64,000 bases of DNA from Polynucleobacter sp. MWH-UH23A (lineage in GTDB: Bacteria; Pseudomonadota; Gammaproteobacteria; Burkholderiales; Burkholderiaceae): NCBI RefSeq assembly GCF_040409805.1, contig NZ_CP099572.1, forward strand, positions 372,001 to 436,000, given 5' to 3'. How positions within the stretch are numbered: position 1 is the stretch's first letter; every line of letters starts with the position of its first letter. The notes under the pieces were generated by a model. It had not been told where the DNA came from. It searched no databases and saw nothing but the letters and a program-made list of their open reading frames with translations. A program made the position numbers and the translations under genes. Of this stretch, positions 57,862 through 64,000 are shown in pieces.

Positions 57862-58437
57862 ATGCCGTTTAATCTACCTATTGCCCTGACTTGGTTGCGT
57901 GTAGCAGCCATTCCTTTATTGGTAGTGGTTTTCTATCTTCCGAATTCTTGGTTTACCCCCTTTGAAAAAAATATTATTGCGGCGGTTATATTTATTTCTG
58001 CCGCGATTACAGATTGGCTGGATGGATTTTTAGCACGCCGTCTAAAACAAGAATCCGCTTTTGGCCAATTCTTGGATCCCGTTGCAGATAAATTAATTGT
58101 GGCTGCAGCTTTATTGGTATTGCTCAACATGGATCGCGTACAGGTCTGGGTGGCGCTCGTCATCATCGGTAGAGAAATTACGATATCCGCTTTAAGAGAG
58201 TGGATGGCTTTGTTAGGTGCAGGTAAAAGTGTTGCCGTTCACATGGTTGGTAAACTGAAAACCACGGCGCAGTTAGTAGCCATTCCGTTTCTACTCATTA
58301 ATGACACCTTATTTGGATGGCTTGACTGCGCGAAGTTAGGTACCTGGTTGATTTGGGTTGCTGCCTTTTTAACGCTTTGGTCAATGTTCTATTACCTCAA
58401 GAAAGCGCTGCCGCAATTAGTCGGAAAAATCGATTAA
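57862..58437 (+). CDS. pgsA: CDP-diacylglycerol--glycerol-3-phosphate 3-phosphatidyltransferase
   Basis: A 191-residue membrane enzyme with several hydrophobic segments. The CDP-alcohol phosphatidyltransferase motif is complete in DWLDGFLARRLKQES followed by GQFLDPVADKL. It makes phosphatidylglycerol phosphate, the route to phosphatidylglycerol and cardiolipin. The uvrC-pgsA-tRNA order is common in Burkholderiales. Confidence 0.95.
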   Translation: MPFNLPIALTWLRVAAIPLLVVVFYLPNSWFTPFEKNIIAAVIFISAAITDWLDGFLARRLKQESAFGQFLDPVADKLIVAAALLVLLNMDRVQVWVALVIIGREITISALREWMALLGAGKSVAVHMVGKLKTTAQLVAIPFLLINDTLFGWLDCAKLGTWLIWVAAFLTLWSMFYYLKKALPQLVGKID

Positions 58438-58552
58438 TTCTCTTATTGCCCGCCCAGTAAGGCTTAGCGGGCTCATTTAAGCTGTGAATATTTCCCCTTC
58501 TGCAGGAAAAATGCTTTCTTTTGGATTGTTTGTTAAACTATCGCCCTGTTAT

Positions 58553-58628
58553 GCGGGAATAGCTCAGCTGGTAGAGCGATACCTTGCCAAGGTATAGGTC
58601 GGGAGTTCGAACCTCCTTTCCCGCTCCA
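58553..58628 (+). tRNA. tRNA-Gly (anticodon GCC)
   Basis: A 76-base cloverleaf: acceptor GCGGGAA with TTCCCGC, D arm GCTC/GAGC, anticodon stem ATACC/GGTAT with loop TTGCCAA (anticodon GCC), T loop TTCGAAC, and encoded CCA. It reads GGC and GGU. Confidence 0.97.
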
Positions 58629-58634
58629 AGTTCG

Positions 58635-58664
58635 ATGGGAAGCTCTTCAAAGCTTCCCATTTTT
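58635..58664 (+). terminator. Terminator-like hairpin between two tRNA genes
   Basis: A 10-bp stem, ATGGGAAGCT (58635-58644) with AGCTTCCCAT (58651-58660), six-base loop and T4. It stands 12 bases before tRNA-Cys, so it would cut that gene off from the upstream promoter unless it is inefficient. Confidence 0.7.
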
Positions 58665-58676
58665 GATTCAGGATCT

Positions 58677-58750
58677 GGCGCGTTGGCCGAGTGGTTAGGC
58701 AGGAGCCTGCAAAGCTTCGTACGGGGGTTCGATTCCCTCACGCGCCTCCA
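58677..58750 (+). tRNA. tRNA-Cys (anticodon GCA)
   Basis: A 74-base cloverleaf: acceptor GGCGCGT with ACGCGCC, anticodon loop CTGCAAA (anticodon GCA), T loop TTCGATT and encoded CCA. A short D arm typical of tRNA-Cys. Confidence 0.97.
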
Positions 58751-58841
58751 GTGATTTCACTTGACGAAAAGGGTGTAGCACCTAAAATACTTTCAGTATG
58801 TATAAGAAAGTCGCACACACTCTTTAAGGCGAAATAAATAG

Positions 58842-59303
58842 ATGAATTCCATACACCCCTTGAAACTCAGCGCGCTTGCACTATTTCTATCGGCTCTGTT
58901 GGGCGCTTGCGCAAGCTCTGGTGACTCACCTACTGGTACACCTCAAGAGGTTCAAGAAATTCAAACGCAGTTATTGGGCGATATGCCTTTGCCTGCTGCC
59001 TCAAAAATTATTGGATCAGATTCTCTGATTATTGGTCGTGGCGATAATTGGGTTGGTCGTGTAGTGCTTTCTGGCGTGCAATCACCAACTGATATTTATG
59101 CTTTCTTTCAATCTGAGTTCCCACGTGCGGGTTGGACAACGGTGAGCGCAGTAAAAACAAAAACCAGTATCTTGGTATTTACAAAAGGTGATCGCACCGC
59201 CACTGTGGAATTAAATGAAGGTTCAATGACGGGTCCAAAGACATTGATTACCATTACTTCATCCCCCAAGAATGCGAATGTGATTGCACCAAGTAAGAAG
59301 TAA
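58842..59303 (+). CDS. Lipoprotein of unknown function
   Basis: A 153-residue protein with a signal peptide ending in the lipobox LLGAC (Cys at about 23), so it should be lipid-anchored. The mature part has a Ser/Thr-rich linker and a compact domain (about 40-145) with LPAASKIIGSDSLIIGRGDNW, DIYAFFQSEFPRAGW and TSILVFTKGDRTATVELN, a beta-rich pattern. No family is recognised with confidence. A terminator follows; it is the only gene between tRNA-Cys and lexA. Confidence 0.8.
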   Translation: MNSIHPLKLSALALFLSALLGACASSGDSPTGTPQEVQEIQTQLLGDMPLPAASKIIGSDSLIIGRGDNWVGRVVLSGVQSPTDIYAFFQSEFPRAGWTTVSAVKTKTSILVFTKGDRTATVELNEGSMTGPKTLITITSSPKNANVIAPSKK

Positions 59304-59339
59304 GAGTAGAAGCAAAAATAGAAACAAAGGACAGTCAAT

Positions 59340-59368
59340 AAAAAAGCCTCCAAATCGGAGGCTTTTTT
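59340..59368. terminator. Bidirectional terminator
   Basis: Stem AAAAAAGCCTCC (59340-59351) with GGAGGCTTTTTT (59357-59368), five-base loop, between the lipoprotein gene and the convergent lexA. Confidence 0.88.
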
Positions 59369-59393
59369 ATTTCTAACTTAACCTTATTTATGC

Positions 59394-60113
59394 TTACAGG
59401 CCTTCTGCCCGAATAAGCCCTACGGCTTGACCTTCAATCGCAAAGTTAGGTTGACGACCGTCTACTAGAATGTTTTTAAAATCTGGATTTTCGGCTTGTA
59501 GCTCAATCACCATACCGTTGGCAGTTTTCTTTTGTTGCCAACGTTTCACGGTTACTTCATCATCAAGACGTGCAACCACGATATCGCCATTACGCACTTC
59601 AGTTGTTTTTCTAACTGCTAAATAATCGCCATCTAAAATTCCTGCATCACGCATACTCATACCTTTTACTTTTAATAAGTAATCGGCGCCTTTGCTAAAC
59701 AAGCTCGGATCAATCGGAACTTGTTTTTCAATATGCTCAACCGCCATGATCGGTGATCCAGCAGCAACACGACCAATGAGCGGCAATGTCAGTTGTTGTA
59801 ATGCACCTGATGGCAAAGAGAGCTGACGATATTGATTTGCGTTTTGCGTTTGATTAAAACGGTGTGGAACGCGAATGCCACGCGATGTTCCTGGAGTTAG
59901 TTCGATGTATCCCTTTTTTGCAAGCGCGCGCAAATGTTCTTCAGCCGCATTAGCGGAAGCGAATCCTAATTGCGTTGCAATCTCTGCTCTAGTAGGTGGC
60001 AATCCACTCTCATCAATCGCCTTGGTAATGAGATCCAAAATCTCGCTTTGACGAGGTGTTAGCTTGGGGAGGGCAGTCAGCTCCTCTGAGTAATCGACTG
60101 TGTTTATGTCCAT
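59394..60113 (-). CDS. lexA: LexA repressor
   Basis: I take the start at 60113 ([22 protein letters not shown]); the longer frame to 60281 crosses the SOS box and the divergent asparaginase gene. The protein is 239 residues, longer than E. coli LexA (202), with an N-terminal extension before the winged-helix DNA-binding domain (about 19-85). The cleavage site is Ala118-Gly119, the catalytic pair Ser153 (GMSMRDAGI) and Lys190 (VTVKRW). It represses SOS genes and cuts itself when RecA is active. The SOS box is adjacent to its own start. Confidence 0.96.
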   Translation of the reverse strand: MDINTVDYSEELTALPKLTPRQSEILDLITKAIDESGLPPTRAEIATQLGFASANAAEEHLRALAKKGYIELTPGTSRGIRVPHRFNQTQNANQYRQLSLPSGALQQLTLPLIGRVAAGSPIMAVEHIEKQVPIDPSLFSKGADYLLKVKGMSMRDAGILDGDYLAVRKTTEVRNGDIVVARLDDEVTVKRWQQKKTANGMVIELQAENPDFKNILVDGRQPNFAIEGQAVGLIRAEGL

Positions 60114-60114
60114 A

Positions 60115-60130
60115 CTGGGATTGTATACAG
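60115..60130. promoter_or_regulatory. LexA operator (SOS box)
   Basis: CTGGGATTGTATACAG matches the CTG-N10-CAG operator of LexA in gamma- and betaproteobacteria. It ends one base before the lexA start codon and covers the -10 element, so LexA would repress its own gene tightly. Confidence 0.85.
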
Positions 60131-60148
60131 CACTTTTTCTGAATTCAA
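60120..60148 (-). promoter_or_regulatory. lexA promoter, predicted leaderless
   Basis: On the minus strand TTGAAT (60148-60143), 17 bases, then TACAAT (60125-60120). Transcription would begin about seven bases on, at or next to the A of the lexA ATG at 60113. No ribosome site is present. Confidence 0.6.
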
Positions 60149-60173
60149 GCGATATAAAGGAGATAATGGCGTA

Positions 60174-61250
60174 ATGAGTCAAATTCAGAATCAATCGAAT
60201 AATTCTCCTCATATCCTTGTTTTGGGAATGGGGGGCACGATTGCTGGTTTGGCTTCCAATCCAGATAAAGACCCTCTTCAATACGCTGCAGGTCAGGTGG
60301 AGATCAGATCTTTACTAGACCATATCGAATTTGCAATTCCAGAGGGCGTTTGCCTCGTATCAAAGCAGCTTGCAAATATCAATAGTTGCAACATGACCGA
60401 GACGCTCTTGGCGCTTTTGGGTAATGCAGTTAGGGAGGCCCTTGAAAACACAATGGTTAGGGGGGTAGTGGTTACTCACGGTACGGACACGATTGAGGAA
60501 ACAGGCCTATTTTTGCAGCTAATTTGCGGTAAATTTGCACAAAATTTAGGCAAAAGAGTAGTTCTAACAGGGGCCATGCTGCCTGCCAACGCACCCAATG
60601 CCGATGGCCCCGCCAATTTAGTAGATGCGATTCAATGGGCTGCAAGTCCTTTGGATAACAGTCCTGGTGGTGTTTATGCTGTGATGGCGGGTAAGGTCTG
60701 TATGGCCATGGATCTGGCTAAGCGCCACACAACCGCCTTAAACGCCCCGATTCAGAACTCTCCTGCCAGTCCAGTGAGGCTAATTAACCCTTCCTGGCTC
60801 TCTGGCGTCAAAGCAGCTCAGGCAATCTGGGTCGAGGATTTACCCATTCCAGATGGAGATACTTGGCCTTGGGTGGAGATTTTGACTAGCCATGCTGGTG
60901 CACGCCCTGAATCCATCGACCTTTTGCTGGAAAGCAAGATACAGGGCTTGGTGCTTGCAGGAACCGGTATGGGAAATCTCCATGAGCAATGGCTTAAGCC
61001 CTTGTCTAATGCCACAAAGCAAGGGATTGCAATGGTAAGGGCTTCTCGCTCTGGGGCTGGGCAGGTATTACCAAATATCCCGGAGTGGGATTTTGAAGGC
61101 TGCTTTGCTGCGGGTAAGTTTTCTCCGCCCAAAGCAAGAATTGCTCTGCAGTTAGCCCTAAATGCTAAAAAACAGGCTAAATCCGCTGGTAAATCCCTGA
61201 CTTGGCAGGATTTTTTTGCTAGAATAGCAGTCTTGCCTGAAATCGGGTGA
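60174..61250 (+). CDS. L-asparaginase
   Basis: A 358-residue amidohydrolase. The first active-site block is [11 protein letters not shown] with the nucleophile Thr; the second is [16 protein letters not shown] with Thr, Asp and the following Lys-type region. No signal peptide is visible, so it is cytoplasmic like type I enzymes, though the sequence is near type II in length. It hydrolyses asparagine to aspartate and ammonia. The gene is divergent from lexA across a 60-base region. The AAGGAG site is 11 bases upstream of the start. Confidence 0.9.
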   Translation: MSQIQNQSNNSPHILVLGMGGTIAGLASNPDKDPLQYAAGQVEIRSLLDHIEFAIPEGVCLVSKQLANINSCNMTETLLALLGNAVREALENTMVRGVVVTHGTDTIEETGLFLQLICGKFAQNLGKRVVLTGAMLPANAPNADGPANLVDAIQWAASPLDNSPGGVYAVMAGKVCMAMDLAKRHTTALNAPIQNSPASPVRLINPSWLSGVKAAQAIWVEDLPIPDGDTWPWVEILTSHAGARPESIDLLLESKIQGLVLAGTGMGNLHEQWLKPLSNATKQGIAMVRASRSGAGQVLPNIPEWDFEGCFAAGKFSPPKARIALQLALNAKKQAKSAGKSLTWQDFFARIAVLPEIG

Positions 61251-61314
61251 GCACTGAAAAGTGGCTGTAAAGTTGTTGTAAGCAGTATCTACAATTTGTT
61301 ACTACCTTGTCACA

Positions 61315-61358
61315 CTGGCGCTAATTTCGCAACCATCAGAAATTAGCAAGACGCCCAG
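61315..61358 (+). promoter_or_regulatory. Two-helix leader hairpin before rpsF
   Basis: An outer helix (61315-61320 with 61352-61358, one bulged C) and an inner helix (CTAATTTC at 61321-61328 with GAAATTAG at 61339-61346) are separated by a five-base bulge on the 3' side. It lies 27 bases before the S6 start. rpsF leaders often bind the S6-S18 complex for feedback; the CCG typical of that motif is not seen here. Confidence 0.4.
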
Positions 61359-61384
61359 GTGACTTTATCCTTAAGGAGTGTTTG

Positions 61385-61759
61385 ATGCGTCATTATGAAA
61401 TCGTCTTTATCGTCCATCCGGACCAAAGCGAGCAAGTGCCAGCGATGATCGATCGCTACAAAGCTACATTAGCAGCTGCGGGCGGCAAAATTCATCGTAT
61501 TGAAGATTGGGGTCGTCGTCAGATGGCTTACATGATCGACAAGCTTGCAAAAGCCCACTACGTTTGCATGAACATTGAGTGTGACCAAAAAACTTTGGAA
61601 GAACTCGAGCATGCGTTCAAATTTAACGATGCTGTTTTGCGTCACCTCATCATCAAAACAAAGAAAGCTGAAACAGAGCCTTCCATCATGATGAAAGAAG
61701 TGCAACGTGAAGAAGCGCGCAAATCAGCTCAAGCCGACGCTCCAGTAGCAGCGGAATAA
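61385..61759 (+). CDS. rpsF: 30S ribosomal protein S6
   Basis: The start is ATG at 61385 ([17 protein letters not shown]); an in-frame TTG just before it is not needed. The protein is 124 residues. [24 protein letters not shown] is the S6 core, and the tail is acidic and Lys-rich. The ribosome site AAGGAG is in front. First gene of rpsF-priB-rpsR-rplI. Confidence 0.96.
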   Translation: MRHYEIVFIVHPDQSEQVPAMIDRYKATLAAAGGKIHRIEDWGRRQMAYMIDKLAKAHYVCMNIECDQKTLEELEHAFKFNDAVLRHLIIKTKKAETEPSIMMKEVQREEARKSAQADAPVAAE

Positions 61760-61818
61760 GTTAGAAATTTGAAGAGGAATACACAGACTAGAAAACGTAT
61801 CAGAGAAGCGGAGCGGCG

Positions 61819-62112
61819 TTGAATCATTTCACCCTCACTGCAATCTTGGTATCTAAAGACGCGATTCGATTTACACCAGCAGGAATACCGGTAATGCATT
61901 GCCAGCTAGAACATAGCGGTCAAGCAAACGAGGTAGGAGTAGCTAGGAAGATTCAGATGAACGTTGAAGCCATTACGATTGGTCCGATACAAAAGGACCT
62001 TGAAAAAATGGACTTAGGAACTGAGGCAGTGTTTGAAGGATTCTTAGCACCGAAGACTCTTCGTAATCAAAGACTGGTTTTCCATATTACCCATATTCAA
62101 TTAAAAAATTAA
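61819..62112 (+). CDS. priB: Primosomal replication protein N (PriB)
   Basis: A 97-residue single-stranded-DNA-binding OB-fold protein with a TTG start after a GGAG site. RFTPAGIPVMHCQLEHSG and FEGFLAPKTLRNQRLVFHITHIQ are typical PriB segments. It helps restart collapsed replication forks with PriA, reloading the DnaB helicase encoded three genes downstream. The rpsF-priB-rpsR position is the usual one in beta- and gammaproteobacteria. Confidence 0.94.
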   Translation: MNHFTLTAILVSKDAIRFTPAGIPVMHCQLEHSGQANEVGVARKIQMNVEAITIGPIQKDLEKMDLGTEAVFEGFLAPKTLRNQRLVFHITHIQLKN

Positions 62113-62124
62113 AAGGAAATCATC

Positions 62125-62397
62125 ATGGCGTTTGGAAAGAAACCCGATTTCAAGAAGAAACCTGCTCAGAACCCATTGTTCAAGCGTAAGCGTTATTGCC
62201 GTTTCACTGTTGCTGGCGTAGAACAGATTGACTACAAAGATGTAGACACATTGAAGGACTTCATTGGCGAAAACGCCAAAATCACTCCTGCTCGTTTAAC
62301 AGGTACAAAAGCGAAGTATCAGCGTCAGTTAGACACTGCTATCAAGCGTGCCCGTTTCTTGGCTTTGTTGCCATTCTCTGATCAACATAAGAAATAA
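62125..62397 (+). CDS. rpsR: 30S ribosomal protein S18
   Basis: A 90-residue basic protein. KRKRYCRFT and [20 protein letters not shown] and [17 protein letters not shown] are the S18 pattern. The S6-S18 pair binds the 30S platform. Confidence 0.96.
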   Translation: MAFGKKPDFKKKPAQNPLFKRKRYCRFTVAGVEQIDYKDVDTLKDFIGENAKITPARLTGTKAKYQRQLDTAIKRARFLALLPFSDQHKK

Positions 62398-62410
62398 TTG
62401 GGAGCCCTCA

Positions 62411-62863
62411 ATGCAAATCATTCTTTTAGAAAAAGTAACAAACTTGGGCAACCTCGGTGACGTCGTTCGTGTTAAAGACGGTTACGCTCGTAATTTCTTA
62501 ATCCCACAACGCAAAGCTCGTCGTGCGACTGAAGCAGCAATTGCTGATTTCGCAACTCGTCGTGCTGAGTTGGAAAAGTTGGCTGCTGAGAAGTTGGCTG
62601 CTGCGCAAGCTGTTGGTGTGAAGCTTAAAGACTTAGTTTTGGACATCGCTCAAAAAGCGGGTGTTGATGGTCGTTTGTTTGGTTCTGTAACCAATCATGA
62701 CATCGCTGATGCTTTGAAGGCTAAAGGTTTCACAATTGAGAAGTCTTCAATTCGCTTGCCAACTGGCCCATTGAAAATGGTTGGTGATCACCCAGTAGCG
62801 GTGGCAGTACATACCGATGTTGTAGCTGATATCACCATCCGTGTAATCGGCGAGCAAGCTTAA
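62411..62863 (+). CDS. rplI: 50S ribosomal protein L9
   Basis: The start is the ATG at 62411 ([16 protein letters not shown]) behind a GGGAG site; an earlier frame start lies inside rpsR. The protein is 150 residues, the normal L9 length. The N-terminal globule with [10 protein letters not shown] is followed by a long helix and a C-terminal domain. It ends 16 bases before dnaB. Confidence 0.96.
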   Translation: MQIILLEKVTNLGNLGDVVRVKDGYARNFLIPQRKARRATEAAIADFATRRAELEKLAAEKLAAAQAVGVKLKDLVLDIAQKAGVDGRLFGSVTNHDIADALKAKGFTIEKSSIRLPTGPLKMVGDHPVAVAVHTDVVADITIRVIGEQA

Positions 62864-62879
62864 GTAATACACTAGCCTC

Positions 62880-64000
62880 ATGGCTGAATCCCGCTCACGT
62901 ACCGTTACGTTGAACCCTAGCATGACGGGTTCTGGGGATTCAGTTGTGCAGGCCTTAAAAGTACCCCCGCATTCTGTAGAGGCCGAGCAATCACTGCTCG
63001 GTGGTCTACTGATCGATAACTCTTCTTGGGATAACCTGGGTGGAGTATTAAACGACAAAGATTTCTATCGCCCTGAGCATGCTTTGATCTATAAGGTCAT
63101 TGCGCGCCTCATTAGCGACAATCATCCCGCTGACGTCATTACAGTTTATGACGCTGTTAAGTCTGAGCAGGGCGGTGATTTAGTCAGCATTGACTACTTA
63201 AATTCTTTAGCGCAGAACACACCAAGTGCCGCGAACATTAAAGGCTACGCCGATATTGTTCGTGATCGCAGTATTCTGCGTCGCCTTATCGAAGTCTCTG
63301 ACAGCATTGTGAACTCTGCGTTTGTTCCAGAAGGGCGTACTGTTAGAACGCTTTTGGATGAAGCCGAGTCTCGTATTTTGCAAATTGGCGAAGAAGGTAG
63401 TCGCAAGGCGGATTACCTTGAGATTGAGCCGCTCTTAAAAAGCGTAGTAGCTCGAATTGATGAGTTATATAACCGTCAAGGTGGCAGCGACATTACCGGT
63501 ATCGCAACGGGTTTTATTGACTTAGATAAACAAACTAGCGGACTGCAAAAAGGCGACTTGGTGATTGTTGCTGGAAGACCTTCAATGGGTAAAGCTCAGC
63601 CGCTAGATGCGAAGATCAAAACGATTGATGGTTGGAAGTTGATGGGTGATCTTCGTTTTGGCGATCGTTTAGCATCAGTTGATGGCCAGTTTTCCATGGT
63701 GACTGGCATATATCCTCAGGGCATTAAGCAGATATACAAGGTTACTCTTTCGGATGGTCGCCAAGCCGAGTGTTGTGATGAGCATTTATGGCGCGTGATG
63801 TATCGGGATTGGTCTGAGCCGCGCGTAATCAACACCAAGCGTTTAATGGAAATGCTGCAGTGCGTACGTTATAAAAATAGATTATGGATTGATCCAGTTT
63901 CTGGAGACTTTGGGCACTCCAATGCATTGCCAATTCATCCATGGGTATTAGGCGCATTATTGGGTGACGGTACTTTGGCTTTGTCTCACAAGTCCGTGAT
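62880..64000 (+). CDS. dnaB: Replicative DNA helicase DnaB, interrupted by an intein (partial)
   Basis: The gene is open to the end of the window. The N-terminal domain begins at VPPHSVEAEQSLLGGLL (residues 29-45) and the linker to the ATPase runs to about 200. The Walker A motif starts GRPSMGK at 232-238, then breaks: from residue 239 the sequence is an intein rather than the expected Thr-Thr. DnaB unwinds DNA at replication forks and is loaded with DnaC-like or DciA factors. No ribosome site is clear before the ATG. The rest of the helicase must lie downstream of the window. Confidence 0.95.
   Translation, partial: MAESRSRTVTLNPSMTGSGDSVVQALKVPPHSVEAEQSLLGGLLIDNSSWDNLGGVLNDKDFYRPEHALIYKVIARLISDNHPADVITVYDAVKSEQGGDLVSIDYLNSLAQNTPSAANIKGYADIVRDRSILRRLIEVSDSIVNSAFVPEGRTVRTLLDEAESRILQIGEEGSRKADYLEIEPLLKSVVARIDELYNRQGGSDITGIATGFIDLDKQTSGLQKGDLVIVAGRPSMGKAQPLDAKIKTIDGWKLMGDLRFGDRLASVDGQFSMVTGIYPQGIKQIYKVTLSDGRQAECCDEHLWRVMYRDWSEPRVINTKRLMEMLQCVRYKNRLWIDPVSGDFGHSNALPIHPWVLGALLGDGTLALSHKSV
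63594..64000 (+). mobile_element. DnaB intein with homing-endonuclease motif (partial, class 3 features)
   Basis: The intein begins after Lys238 of the Walker A motif. Residue 1 is Ala, not the Cys or Ser of class 1 inteins. Block A reads TIDGWKLMGDLRFGD and block B DGRQAECCDEHLWRV, with Trp after His-Leu, the mark of class 3 inteins. Further on, GALLGDGTL is the start of a LAGLIDADG endonuclease domain, so it can be mobile. About 135 residues are visible; the C-terminal splice junction is outside the window. Insertion at the P-loop means the helicase is dead unless splicing occurs. Confidence 0.93.

Noticed and set aside
58538-58741. Minus-strand frame across both tRNA genes
   Set aside because: Entirely explained by the two tRNA genes and the hairpin between them.
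60114-60281. Longer LexA frame with 56 added N-terminal residues
   Set aside because: It would run through the SOS box, the promoter and the start of asparaginase; the added residues do not match LexA.
1-64000. CRISPR arrays, insertion sequences, prophage or rRNA operons
   Set aside because: I saw no regularly spaced repeats, transposase or integrase frames, phage structural genes or rRNA sequence; the dnaB intein is the only mobile element supported.

Overview
The window reads as one contiguous stretch of a small, low-GC betaproteobacterial chromosome. Gene order, the monomeric isocitrate dehydrogenase, the EarP/EF-P pair, PriB and the rne-rluC-maf-yceD-rpmF-plsX-fab cluster point to Burkholderiales. 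The modest GC content and compact layout fit a Polynucleobacter-like freshwater lineage best; this placement is inferred from gene content, not from a search. Coding density is high. I saw no insertion sequence, prophage, CRISPR array or rRNA gene. The clearest selfish element is an intein interrupting dnaB at the right-hand edge.

Layout. 1-4.1 kb: a branched-chain amino acid ABC transporter (binding protein end, LivH, a LivM-LivG fusion, LivF). 4.2-10.4 kb: accessory genes, including an outer-membrane protein under a probable Fur box, a secreted DNA/RNA endonuclease, a lytic transglycosylase, an FKBP isomerase and an MFS transporter. 10.7-22.4 kb: monomeric isocitrate dehydrogenase, a BLUF blue-light sensor, the methionine sulfoxide reductase MsrP with lipocalin, MBL and SDR neighbours, RsuA, pterin dehydratase, a two-subunit molybdenum hydroxylase of the isoquinoline oxidoreductase type, then MsrQ. 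22.4-31.3 kb: an SRAP peptidase, a parvulin, folA-thyA, a ferredoxin with its reductase, a hydroxyacid dehydrogenase, and the molybdenum cofactor genes moaA-mobA-moeA.

31.4-45.1 kb: rne divergent from rluC across a long structured leader, a phosphatase, sppA, an RsmI-like methylase, maf, yceD-rpmF, and the lipid block plsX-fabH-fabD-fabG-acpP-fabF. 45.2-54.1 kb: degP-lepA-lepB-rnc-era-recO-pdxJ-acpS-nagZ on one strand. 54.2-58.8 kb: efp and its rhamnosyltransferase earP, divergent from uvrC-pgsA and two tRNA genes (Gly, Cys). 58.8-64 kb: a lipoprotein, lexA with an SOS box, asparaginase, rpsF-priB-rpsR-rplI, and dnaB.

How parts work together. The Mo-cofactor genes can supply two Mo enzymes encoded nearby (MsrP and the IorAB-type hydroxylase). 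EarP modifies EF-P at the arginine seen in its tip loop. AcpS activates AcpP for the Fab enzymes. The Fpr-type reductase probably feeds the 7Fe ferredoxin. Most notable are the DnaB intein with class 3 features at the P-loop, a lexA promoter that predicts a leaderless mRNA with its SOS box abutting the start codon, earP and uvrC start codons that overlap in one CATG, and the absence of the sigma-E genes usually found between fabF and degP in related bacteria.
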